NCBI RefSeq assembly: GCF_011074955.1
Contig: NZ_WUQJ01000031.1
Location: 124,001 to 188,000, forward strand
Length of the DNA: 64,000 bases
Source of the DNA: Marinobacter caseinilyticus
Lineage (GTDB): Bacteria; Pseudomonadota; Gammaproteobacteria; Pseudomonadales; Oleiphilaceae
Direction of reading: 5' to 3'
Part shown: piece after piece, positions 33,385 to 41,232 of the stretch
How positions within the stretch are numbered: position 1 is the first letter of the stretch
Layout of the letters: each line of letters opens with the position of its first letter
Notes under the pieces: model-generated
What the model saw: only the letters and a program-made list of their open reading frames with translations
The model's database searches: none
What the model was told of the DNA's origin: nothing
Position numbers and translations under genes: made by a program

Positions 33385-34008
33385 GTGAACATCAACGTAA
33401 AGGGTATCTCAGAAAGCCAGCCCATTCCGGAACGGTTTGCCTTCGGGGTCTTCAACCCGGACAGTCACATGCATTTCGGGCCCAACCGGAACCCGGAAGT
33501 TGAATGGACCGACGCCCCCGAGGGCACCCAAAGTTTTGTCGTATTAATGTTTGACCCCGATGTACCCAGTATCGCCGACACTGTAAATCAGGAAGGGGAA
33601 GTGGTCTCGAAAGAGATTCCGCGTGTCGATTTCTTCCACTGGCTGCTGGTGGACATACCCGCCAATATCACCCGTATTCCCGAAGGCGAGGACAGCGACG
33701 GCGTGATTCCAAAAGGGAAGCACGCCCAAAGTGCTCCACTGGGGCGCCGGGGGATCAATAATTTTACGCAGTTTCTGGCGGGCAACCCCGATATGGCCGG
33801 TACCTACAGCGGCTATGACGGCCCCTGTCCGCCCTGGAACGATGAGCTGATCCATCATTACCATTTTGAAGTGTATGCCCTGGATGTGCCCACACTTGGG
33901 CTGGGGGATGAGTTTGATGGCCAAGCCGTGCGGCAGGCCATGTCCGGTCATGTATTAGCCAGTGCCCGAACAACCGGCACCTATACCCTCAACCCGGCGT
34001 TGCGATAA
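33385..34008 (+). CDS. YbhB/YbcL-family PEBP (Raf kinase inhibitor-like) protein
   Basis: 207 residues from a GTG at 33385 with AAAGGAG eight bases upstream. The PEBP fold shows in FNPDSHMHFGPNRNPEVEWTDAPEGTQSFVVLMFDPDVPS, then VDFFHWLLVDIPANIT, GINNFTQFL and YSGYDGPCPPWNDELIHHYHFEVYALD. Bacterial YbhB/YbcL proteins bind anionic ligands but their role is unclear. This one lacks a signal peptide, so it is cytoplasmic. It is divergent from ndh, with 303 bp between the starts. That gap holds an A-rich stretch near 33330 and no other gene. Confidence 0.92.
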   Translation: MNINVKGISESQPIPERFAFGVFNPDSHMHFGPNRNPEVEWTDAPEGTQSFVVLMFDPDVPSIADTVNQEGEVVSKEIPRVDFFHWLLVDIPANITRIPEGEDSDGVIPKGKHAQSAPLGRRGINNFTQFLAGNPDMAGTYSGYDGPCPPWNDELIHHYHFEVYALDVPTLGLGDEFDGQAVRQAMSGHVLASARTTGTYTLNPALR

Positions 34009-34045
34009 TACGGCCCTGGGGTGTCAGGCGCTGCATTACCTGATT

Positions 34046-34087
34046 CGAGCGCCTTGCCCCTCACTCAGGTCAGGGGCAAGGCGCTCG
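34046..34087. repeat. 16-bp perfect hairpin between convergent genes
   Basis: CGAGCGCCTTGCCCCT (34046-34061) and AGGGGCAAGGCGCTCG (34072-34087) pair without mismatch around a 10-base loop. It sits between the convergent PEBP gene (38 bases downstream of its stop) and aapP. No T-tract on either side; a shared Rho-type terminator or mRNA stabiliser is likely. Confidence 0.7.
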
Positions 34088-34187
34088 GGTTTGAGTCCCA
34101 GCCGGGGTATCGGCGCATGGCCCTCTGCGCCCGTTAACCGCGCCCCAACATCGGCGGCTAGGCAAGCGGATCGCGCGGCCGCCATCC

Positions 34188-34997
34188 TCAGTGGTGCAGG
34201 ATCTGCTTGAGGAACTGTTGTGTCCGGGCTTCCTGCGGGTTTTCGAAGAACTCATGGGGTGGCGCCACTTCGACGATCTCACCCTGATCCATGAAAATTA
34301 CCCGATCGGCCACGGTCTTGGCGAAGCCCATTTCGTGGGTTACGCAGATCATGGTCATGCCACTGCCCGCCAGTTCAACCATGACGTCGAGCACTTCCTT
34401 GATCATCTCCGGGTCCAGCGCGGAGGTGGGTTCGTCGAACAGCATGATTTTGGGCTTCATGCACAGCGATCGTGCAATGGCGACGCGCTGTTGCTGACCA
34501 CCCGATAATTGGCCCGGGAATTTATGCGCCTGTTCCGGGATCTTGACCCGTTCCAGATATTCCATCGCAATCGCCTCGGCCTCGCGACGTGGAATCTTGC
34601 GAACCCACAGCGGCGCCAGGCAGCAATTCTCGAGCACCGTCAGGTGAGGGAACAGGTTAAAGTGTTGGAACACCATGCCCACTTCCCGTCGCACGCTATC
34701 GATCTGCTTCAGGTCATCAGTAAGCTCGACGCCGTCAACGATTATCTTGCCCCTCTGATGCTCTTCGAGCCGGTTAATGCACCGGATGAAGGTGGATTTA
34801 CCTGAGCCGGAGGGACCGCAAATGACGATCCGTTCGCCTTGGGCAACGTCCAGGTTTAGGCCTTTCAGTACGTGAAACTTGCCGTACCACTTGTGCATGT
34901 CCTCGACCTTGATGACGGTCGATTCGGGGCGCTTGGTTGAGTCAAGAGACTGGCTCTTCGGCGCCTTGTCGTCAGTGTTAAGAGTAGATTCGATCAT
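34188..34997 (-). CDS. aapP: Amino-acid ABC transporter ATPase, AapP/BztD type
   Basis: 269 residues. Walker A is GPSGSGKST (about 59-67), the signature is [15 protein letters not shown] (about 163-177), Walker B is [12 protein letters not shown] (about 183-194), and the H-switch is in CVTHEMGF. The start ATG at 34997 has GGAAG upstream. It is the last gene of the aapJQMP operon on the minus strand and powers uptake of L-amino acids (mainly glutamate and aspartate in known Aap/Bzt systems). The long polar N-terminus (about 30 residues) before the ABC domain is unusual but modest. Confidence 0.94.
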   Translation of the reverse strand: MIESTLNTDDKAPKSQSLDSTKRPESTVIKVEDMHKWYGKFHVLKGLNLDVAQGERIVICGPSGSGKSTFIRCINRLEEHQRGKIIVDGVELTDDLKQIDSVRREVGMVFQHFNLFPHLTVLENCCLAPLWVRKIPRREAEAIAMEYLERVKIPEQAHKFPGQLSGGQQQRVAIARSLCMKPKIMLFDEPTSALDPEMIKEVLDVMVELAGSGMTMICVTHEMGFAKTVADRVIFMDQGEIVEVAPPHEFFENPQEARTQQFLKQILHH

Positions 34998-35009
34998 GGT
35001 GATCTTCCG

Positions 35010-36095
35010 TCAGGTTTTGTGACCGGTGTCGAGTTTACGTTCAAGATTTTGACTGTATCGGGACATGCCGAAGCAGAAGACCCAGAAGCAGAATGCCACG
35101 AACACATACCCCTCAATGGCAACGTTTTGCCAGGCCGGGTCGGTGATGGTGGACTGCACGGCACCCAAAATATCGAACAGGCCAATAATGAGAACCAGGG
35201 TGGTGTCCTTGAACAGGGCAATAAAGGTGTTCACGATGCCGGGAATGACCAGCGTCAGCGCTTGTGGCAGCACGATCAGCCCCATCTTCTTCCAGTAGCC
35301 CAACCCCAGCGCACTGGCGGCTTCGTACTGGCCCTTGGGAATCGCTTGCAAGCCGCCACGCACCACCTCGGCCATATACGCTGATTGCCAGAGAATGATG
35401 CCGATCAGAGCCCGCATCAACTTTTCGAAGTTCATGCCCTCAGGCAGGAACAGCGGCAGCATGACCGAGGCCATGAACAGCACGGTGATCAGGGGCACGG
35501 CGCGCCAGACTTCAATGAACACGACACAGATGCCGCGTATCACCGGCATGTCGGAGCGTCGGCCCAGCGCCAGCACGGTGCCCAGTGGCAATGCCGCCAA
35601 AATACCGACATAGGCCAGGATCAGCGTGAGCATCAAGCCACCCCATTTGCTGCTTTGCACTTCTTCCAGGCCAAACCAGCCGCCAGGAATCAGAAAATAG
35701 CCAATGAGGGGCAGGCCGGTCATACCGAACAGGCCAAAGTATTTGCGGGCAGGGAAACGCTCCATGAATTGCGGTGCGAATGCCACGGCCAGCAAACCGA
35801 ACATGACGTCCACGCGCCATTGCAGTGCGTCGGGGTAGAAGCCGTAAATGAAGAAGTTCAGGCGCTGGCCAATGAACAGCCAGCAAGCGCCCTCGCCTTT
35901 GCAGTCCGATGACGACGACCCGGCAAAGGTCGCCTCAAAGACGACCCAGTTCAGTAATGGACCGATCAGCGTGACAATCAGATACACGGACACGAGGGTC
36001 AGGACGGTGTTGTACCAGCTCGAAAACAGGTGTTTTCGCATCCAGCCGATGGCGCCGATTTCCTTGATGGGCGGTAATTCCGATGGACGGGGCAT
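35010..36095 (-). CDS. aapM: Amino-acid ABC permease, AapM/BztC type
   Basis: 361 residues, a long HisM/GlnP-type permease. The N-terminal part (about 1-155) holds extra helices typical of AapM/BztC. The permease core includes the EAA loop (EAASALGLGYWKKMGLIVLPQAL). Stop and start overlap aapQ by one base (TAATG), and aapP starts 12 bases after its stop. Partner of AapQ in the membrane channel. Confidence 0.94.
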   Translation of the reverse strand: MPRPSELPPIKEIGAIGWMRKHLFSSWYNTVLTLVSVYLIVTLIGPLLNWVVFEATFAGSSSSDCKGEGACWLFIGQRLNFFIYGFYPDALQWRVDVMFGLLAVAFAPQFMERFPARKYFGLFGMTGLPLIGYFLIPGGWFGLEEVQSSKWGGLMLTLILAYVGILAALPLGTVLALGRRSDMPVIRGICVVFIEVWRAVPLITVLFMASVMLPLFLPEGMNFEKLMRALIGIILWQSAYMAEVVRGGLQAIPKGQYEAASALGLGYWKKMGLIVLPQALTLVIPGIVNTFIALFKDTTLVLIIGLFDILGAVQSTITDPAWQNVAIEGYVFVAFCFWVFCFGMSRYSQNLERKLDTGHKT

Positions 36096-37282
36096 TATCG
36101 CTCCTGCAGCGCTACTGCGCGGTTGTAGATGTTCATAAAGAACGAAATCACCAGACTGATGGTCAGGTAGACCGCCATGGTAATGGCCACTACTTCAACC
36201 GCTTGTCCCGTCTGGTTCAGGGTTGTACCCATGAAGACCGCGACCAGGTCCGGGTAGCCGATGGCCGTGGCCAATGACGAGTTCTTGACCAGATTGAGGT
36301 ACTGACTGGTGAGCGGCGGAATGATGACTCGCATCGCCTGGGGGATAACCACCAAACGAAGGGTCAACCCAGACCGAAGGCCCAGGGCGCCGGCCGCTTC
36401 CGTCTGGCCATGACTGACCGACAGGATACCGGAGCGGACAATCTCGGCGATGAAGCTGGCCGTGTAGAGGGAGAGGGCTACCCACAGCGCTGCCAGCTCT
36501 GGAATGATGGTAATACCACCGCCAAAGTTGAAGCCTTGCAGGGCCGGAATTTCCCAGGATACCGGTCCGCCTGTGGCCAGGTAGGCCAATAACGGCAAGC
36601 CAACCACCACGGCCAGCCCAACCCGGAAGCTTGGAAATAACTGGCCGGTTTTGAGTTGTCGCTTCTTGGCCCAGCGTTGCATCACCACCGTTGCGGTAAT
36701 TGCGATAACGGCGGCGGCGGTCACCCAGCCAAAGCCCGGTTCCGCAATGGGGTCGGGCAAGTACAGACCGCGGTTGTTCAGGAACACCAGGCCGCCCATG
36801 TCCACACTCATGCGGGGCGACGGCAAACTCCGCAATACAGCGAAGTACCAGAAGAATATCTGCAGCAGCAGCGGGATGTTGCGAATGGTTTCGACATAAA
36901 CCAGCGCCAGTTTGGAAACAACCCAGTTACTGGACAGCCGGGCAACCCCGATGATGAAGCCCAGCACGGTGGCGGTAACCACGCCCATGGCAGACACCAG
37001 CAAGGTATTGAGCAGGCCAACCCAGAACGTGCGGCCATAGGACATGGTGGCATCGTAAGGGATCAGGCTCATGATGATGCCAAAGCCCGCGGATTGATCA
37101 AGGAAGCCAAAGCCGGTGCTAATGCCCCGGCTTTCCATATTGTTCAGGGTATTCTGAAACAGTGCCCAGCCGAACCAAAAAACGGCGGCGATGGCGATCG
37201 TCTGGAACGCCAGCGTCCGAACCTTTGGGTCATTCCAGGGCCGACTTCGGGGGTGTTCAACGTTCATTTTAGAGTTCGTCAT
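36095..37282 (-). CDS. aapQ: Amino-acid ABC permease, AapQ/BztB type
   Basis: 395 residues. Like AapM it is longer than a standard HisQ permease, with extra helices in the middle. The EAA loop is EAAGALGLRSGLTLRLVVIPQAM. The ATG at 37282 has no strong ribosome binding site; M at 37267 is an alternative. A hairpin between aapJ and this gene may lower its expression relative to the binding protein. Confidence 0.93.
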   Translation of the reverse strand: MTNSKMNVEHPRSRPWNDPKVRTLAFQTIAIAAVFWFGWALFQNTLNNMESRGISTGFGFLDQSAGFGIIMSLIPYDATMSYGRTFWVGLLNTLLVSAMGVVTATVLGFIIGVARLSSNWVVSKLALVYVETIRNIPLLLQIFFWYFAVLRSLPSPRMSVDMGGLVFLNNRGLYLPDPIAEPGFGWVTAAAVIAITATVVMQRWAKKRQLKTGQLFPSFRVGLAVVVGLPLLAYLATGGPVSWEIPALQGFNFGGGITIIPELAALWVALSLYTASFIAEIVRSGILSVSHGQTEAAGALGLRSGLTLRLVVIPQAMRVIIPPLTSQYLNLVKNSSLATAIGYPDLVAVFMGTTLNQTGQAVEVVAITMAVYLTISLVISFFMNIYNRAVALQER

Positions 37283-37329
37283 ACAATAAACCCGAAATGC
37301 ATCTCTTTTGGGAGATTCTTGAGATCAAA

Positions 37330-37360
37330 AGCTCCAACCCCCGCTGAGAGGATTGGAGCT
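37330..37360 (-). terminator. Intercistronic hairpin between aapJ and aapQ
   Basis: AGCTCCAA and TTGGAGCT (37330-37337, 37353-37360) pair perfectly over 8 bp with a 15-base loop; on the minus strand TTTTG follows. It sits 20 bases past the aapJ stop. Hairpins here commonly make the binding-protein mRNA more abundant than that of the permeases by partial termination or by blocking decay. Confidence 0.65.
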
Positions 37361-37379
37361 CAGTTTTTACTCTCGGGTC

Positions 37380-38402
37380 TTAACGTACTGGTGGCGCATA
37401 CATGATGCCGCCTTCAGTCCAGAGTGCGTTGATGCCACGCTCCAGATCCAACGGCGTACCTGGGCCAACATTGCGGTTGTACATCTCGCCGTAGTTGCCT
37501 ACCTGCTTGATGATGTTGTAACCGAAGTCTGCCGACAGACCCAATTTTTCGCCCATGTCACCGGTGGTGCCCAACAGGCGCTGGATTGATGGGTTGTCTG
37601 ATTTCTTCATATCGTCAACGTTGGCCTGGGTAATACCCAGCTCTTCGGCGTTGATCTGAACAAACAGTGCCCACTTGACGACGTTGAACCACTGGTCGTC
37701 ACCCTGACGTACCACAGGACCCAACGGCTCCTTGGAAATGGTTTCAGGCAGAATCTTGGCGCTTGAAGGATCGTTCAGCTTGCTTCGCAAGGCGGCCAGC
37801 TGTGAGCGATCCGAGGTCAGCATGTCACAGCGACCCGCGGCAAAGCCTTGCACCGTCTGCTCAGACGTATCGAATACGATTGGGTTGAACTTCATGCCCT
37901 TGGTGCGGAAGTAATCCGCCAGGTTCAGCTCCGTGGTTGTACCTGCCTGGATACATACGGTAGCTCCATCAAGCTGAGAGGCCATATCGACTCCAAGCTT
38001 CTTGTTAACCAGGAAACCCTGACCGTCGTAGTAGTTAACGCCGGTAAAGTTCAAACCCAGAGAGGTATCGCGAGTCAGCGTCCAGGTCGTGTTCCGAGTC
38101 AACACGTCGATTTCACCGGACTGCAGCGCGGTAAAGCGCTCTTTGGCGGTCAGCGGAGTGAATTCAGCGCTTTGGCCACTGCCAAACACGGCGGCGGCTA
38201 CGGCACGACAGGTGTCAACGTCGATACCGGTCCAGCTGCCTTTTTCGTCAGGCTGTGAGAAGCCCGGCAGGCCGGAGGTAACACCACATTGCACATGGCC
38301 TTTCTCTTTGACGCTTTCCAGCGTCGTTGCGGCCATGGCGTTGCTTGCCAGCATGGCGCCGGTCAATGCGGTAATTGCAGCGAGTGATGTTCTTTTCTTC
38401 AT
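37380..38402 (-). CDS. aapJ: Periplasmic L-amino-acid binding protein, AapJ/BztA type
   Basis: About 340 residues from the ATG at 38402 (the frame extends upstream to 38537). The signal peptide is MKKRTSLAAITALTGAMLASNAMAA. The mature SBP_bac_3 domain shows VQCGVTSGLPGFSQPDEKGSWTGIDVDTCRAVAAAVFG, FTPLTAKERFTALQSGEIDVL, and the AapJ-specific YYDGQGFLV and QAGTTTELNLADYFR. It delivers amino acids to AapQM. A -10 site TATAAT for the minus strand lies at 38487-38492. Confidence 0.94.
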   Translation of the reverse strand: MKKRTSLAAITALTGAMLASNAMAATTLESVKEKGHVQCGVTSGLPGFSQPDEKGSWTGIDVDTCRAVAAAVFGSGQSAEFTPLTAKERFTALQSGEIDVLTRNTTWTLTRDTSLGLNFTGVNYYDGQGFLVNKKLGVDMASQLDGATVCIQAGTTTELNLADYFRTKGMKFNPIVFDTSEQTVQGFAAGRCDMLTSDRSQLAALRSKLNDPSSAKILPETISKEPLGPVVRQGDDQWFNVVKWALFVQINAEELGITQANVDDMKKSDNPSIQRLLGTTGDMGEKLGLSADFGYNIIKQVGNYGEMYNRNVGPGTPLDLERGINALWTEGGIMYAPPVR

Positions 38403-38900
38403 TATAGTAAGTCTCCGAGATTCGATTGTGTGCAAAAACACATGCGTCGTAGCAAGGCTCAAGCCAAGCCTAGTAAGCCCTTGATTATTATAGGAAGAAA
38501 AATTCTGTTTTGCTACCTGAGCATGAATCCGCTGCATCGTACCTGAGAAACCGACCCTTGATGGTGCGCTAATTCAGGCTTACTGACGCCTCGGTTCGAT
38601 ACTTGAGCAACAACAGAAGCAAAACATGCCTTTTCTAAGGACCTCTGGAATATATTAGTCGAGGTTTAAATAATTGCAGGAAAATTAATACTTAAGTCTC
38701 AGAGTCTTGCGGTGCGGTTCCAAATTCAAAGGCTTAGCCGGGTTTTTTAAGCACGATGGGACGTGACAGCCCGGCCACCGTTGCAGGCAAAACAGAGGGA
38801 CTCAATACTCTTGGTCTGACACTGGCCGCTCAACCGTGTCCAGCCGATAGTTTGTTATTTTGGACTGGGGACTGGCGGGTCTGCGTGTTATGTTCTGGCG
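38403..38900. other. Divergent control region, about 500 bp
   Basis: No gene is evident. It is relatively AT-rich (38600-38700 especially). The minus strand has a perfect TATAAT (38492-38487) 84 bases upstream of aapJ with only a weak -35 hexamer, so activator control is likely. The plus-strand promoter of the TVP38 gene would also lie here; I could not place it with confidence. Confidence 0.5.
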
Positions 38901-39593
38901 ATGAAATCTCCTACTAACTGGCGCCTTAATCTTGTGTTTGTGGCCGGGCTCGCGGCCGCTGTCGCGGTCCTGTGGCTGATCCTTGCCCGGTTGGGTATGC
39001 CGGAGACGCTGTCCCCCGGCAAAATTGCCAGCTGGTTGTCAGGCCAGGGGCCATGGGGTCCGGCGCTGCTGGTGACCATGATGGTGATCGCGGTGATTGT
39101 CGGGCCGATTCCAACGCTGCCGATCAGTGCGGCATCGGGTCTGGCGTTTGGTGCACTGGAAGGCACCGCGATCGCGGTTGTCGGGGCGCTGATCGGAGCG
39201 GCCCTGGCGTTTGGTGCCAGTCGCTTATTGGGCCGGGACTATTGCAGCGACCGCTTGCGCCACAACCCAGTGTTCTCACCCGGGGTCTCTCAACCGATGC
39301 TGTTCTGGGCCGTACTGGTGACCCGCCTGATTCCGTTGTTTTCCTTTGCGTTGATCAGTTACGCGGCGGGTCTGACGGCCATTACCCTGACACGATTTTT
39401 GCTGGCGTCGCTGATTGGCATGCTGCCCATGACCTTCGTTTTTGCAGGACTGGGTCAGACCTTCGAGTTCCACCCCCTGATCACCGCGCTGGCCGCTGGC
39501 GTATTGTTGCTCACCATGTCGCTTGCGCCCTATTACCTGCAAAAGCGGCACAGCGCGTTGCTCGCGCGTTGGCTGGGTAAGTCCGAACCATGA
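38901..39593 (+). CDS. TVP38/TMEM64 (DedA-like SNARE-associated) membrane protein
   Basis: 230 residues. Six or so hydrophobic segments; the family core is visible in ISAASGLAFGALEGTAIAVVGALIGAALAFGASRLLG, followed by the re-entrant-like region with RLIPLFSFALISYAAGLT. This family shares the DedA fold and is implicated in lipid scrambling or transport. ATG at 38901, no strong ribosome binding site. It stands alone; a second TVP38 domain is fused to an oxidoreductase at 41233. Confidence 0.9.
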   Translation: MKSPTNWRLNLVFVAGLAAAVAVLWLILARLGMPETLSPGKIASWLSGQGPWGPALLVTMMVIAVIVGPIPTLPISAASGLAFGALEGTAIAVVGALIGAALAFGASRLLGRDYCSDRLRHNPVFSPGVSQPMLFWAVLVTRLIPLFSFALISYAAGLTAITLTRFLLASLIGMLPMTFVFAGLGQTFEFHPLITALAAGVLLLTMSLAPYYLQKRHSALLARWLGKSEP

Positions 39594-39733
39594 TCCGCGG
39601 GATCACCACCTGATGTGCTAGGTTCCTGTGGCTTCCCAGGCAATGGGGAGGCCATCGAAAGGCACCGTTAGCGTCGGTGGGTAGATGTGACCCTAAGACG
39701 ACGCGTCGAAGTCTCCACTATCGGGTGTTCGCG

Positions 39734-40045
39734 TTAGCGAATAACCTCACTGATCTGGATCACCGGTTCAATATTCGTGAAGTTGGGCAGGTCCGCCATG
39801 ATCGCATCGGCATGGGGTGCGAAGGCTTGCTGAAACGCGGTCACAGTGTCGAAGTACAGATGCCCCATGGCCGCGTAGGCCGGGCTTTGGTCCGGTGCCG
39901 CGCCGGTCAGGCCCTGTTCGATGGCGACACGGGTGCAGGCCGCGCCCAGTTTCTGCTCCACCAGCGGCATGTGGGTGTCGCGATAATAATCCATGTTGAA
40001 CGAGCAGAAATCGGTTTTGGGATAGAGAACACTGACTTTGATCAT
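39734..40045 (-). CDS. EthD-domain protein
   Basis: 103 residues: MIKVSVLYPKTDFCSFNMDYYRDTHMPLVEQ is the clear EthD start, a dimeric ferredoxin-like alpha/beta barrel. The C-terminal strand AYAAMGHLYFDTV is typical too. EthD proteins accompany ether-degrading P450s in Rhodococcus, but many family members are of unknown role. The ATG at 40045 has AGGAT upstream. No P450 is nearby, so no function is assigned. Confidence 0.88.
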   Translation of the reverse strand: MIKVSVLYPKTDFCSFNMDYYRDTHMPLVEQKLGAACTRVAIEQGLTGAAPDQSPAYAAMGHLYFDTVTAFQQAFAPHADAIMADLPNFTNIEPVIQISEVIR

Positions 40046-40178
40046 GACGACAATCCTGTTGGCTTGAGATGATGTTCATGAGGCACGGGTGCGCCCAAAA
40101 TAAACATGCGACTTTGGTGCTTATTGGGCTTGGGTGCTTTCAACTTTGGTTGATCAACGCCCCTGTCGATTGCCTGCC

Positions 40179-40439
40179 TCAGTCCTTGTCCGGCCCCCCC
40201 TTGCTCTTACTTTGCAGAGCCTTGTCGATTTCCCGGTCAAGGCGGCGGGCCAGGCGGTCATCCAGAACGTTGTCAGAGTGACCCCGCATCAACTGGATAC
40301 TGCTGCGTAAATTGCCAATAAACGAGCGACAATGCCGGCACATCAATAAGTGCATACGAACGGACAGGTTGTCGACGGCGCCCAGGTTGCCATCGATGTA
40401 ATCGCTGGCAACGATCGCCAGATCGCGACACATCAACAT
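40179..40439 (-). CDS. Soluble zinc-finger (zf-HC2) anti-sigma factor
   Basis: 86 residues, no membrane helix. The zinc motif is H-x3-C-x2-C in HLLMCRHC (about 30-37), with an upstream cysteine in MCRDLAI. The basic C-terminal tail follows (RLARRLDREIDKALQSKSKGG). It overlaps the ECF sigma gene by 7 bp (40433-40439), so the pair is translationally coupled. Cytoplasmic zf-HC2 anti-sigma factors often release their sigma factor after cysteine oxidation or metal binding, suggesting a redox or metal signal. That signal is inferred. Confidence 0.86.
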   Translation of the reverse strand: MLMCRDLAIVASDYIDGNLGAVDNLSVRMHLLMCRHCRSFIGNLRSSIQLMRGHSDNVLDDRLARRLDREIDKALQSKSKGGPDKD

Positions 40440-41053
40440 TCGCCGGTCTCCTGAAAGGTCTCAATCATAAGAAATATCCGTTGTCGGGCTCGGTGTAACA
40501 GGACTCGGAGATTAGAGGCACTGACATCCAGAATGTTACAGACATCGTCGGATTTGTGCCGGTGGGCTTCATACAGCATCAAGGCGGAGCGTTGCTTTTC
40601 GGGCAGGTCGGCCAGGTGTTTGTCCAGGCAGTCACTGAGTGCGCCGTTTTCCATCAGTGCCTCGGCCGATGCAATGGTGGTCAGGGGTGGTGGCGTGGCC
40701 CAGCGCCCATTGCGGGCGAATCGGGCCGCGAGTGCGGGCTCCAGCGCGTCACCGAAGTCGGTGCTGATTTCCCGCTGCGAGTGCCGTAACTGGTTTTTAG
40801 CGCGATTGGCCACAATGCGATGGAGCCAGGTTTTCAAACCGGAGCGGCGTTCAAACTTCTTGATGGCACCGACCACGGCGACCCAGCTGTCCTGCACCAC
40901 ATCTTCCGCGCTGTCACGGTCGAGATAAAACCGCGCCACGGCCAGCATGGCTGGGGTGTAGGCCCGCACAGCGGCTCGGTACGCGGCGGGATCACCGCGC
41001 TGCAGACGCTCAATCAGTTGAGACTCTTCTGTGATATCCGCGGCCTGCTCCAT
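40433..41053 (-). CDS. ECF sigma factor
   Basis: About 206 residues from the ATG at 41053, preceded by AAAAGG; the frame is open to 41146 but without a good site. Region 2 is visible (AVARFYLDRDSAEDVVQDSWVAVVGAIKKFERRSGLKTWLHRIVANRAKNQLR) and region 4 ends in LPEKQRSALMLYEAHRHKSDDVCNILDVSASNLRVLLHRARQRI. Coupled to the zf-HC2 anti-sigma gene and divergent from the TVP38-oxidoreductase operon. It probably drives the ECF-like promoter at 41164-41192 and so the whole downstream run. Confidence 0.92.
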   Translation of the reverse strand: MEQAADITEESQLIERLQRGDPAAYRAAVRAYTPAMLAVARFYLDRDSAEDVVQDSWVAVVGAIKKFERRSGLKTWLHRIVANRAKNQLRHSQREISTDFGDALEPALAARFARNGRWATPPPLTTIASAEALMENGALSDCLDKHLADLPEKQRSALMLYEAHRHKSDDVCNILDVSASNLRVLLHRARQRIFLMIETFQETGEC

Positions 41054-41163
41054 GCGCCGAACCTTTTTTGGAGGCGATTGATTCGATTCGGGATTTTGTC
41101 CGTATTTGTTGGTAAAAGTTCCGTCACTCAGTTGTAACGATTTCATAAAGTTTGACCCGTAGC

Positions 41164-41192
41164 TGTAACGCTCGGGTAGCGCAAGTGTCTAT
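41164..41192 (+). promoter_or_regulatory. Candidate ECF-sigma promoter of the five-gene operon
   Basis: TGTAAC (41164-41169), a 17-base spacer and GTCTAT (41187-41192), 40 bases before the ATG at 41233. An AAC in the -35 element is typical of ECF promoters. A second TGTAAC at 41133-41138 starts a 13-base direct repeat-like element, without a good -10. Not a sigma-70 type. Confidence 0.5.
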
Positions 41193-41232
41193 GATGGCAA
41201 CCGTAGACCTATTTATTCGTCCAGGTGAGCCC

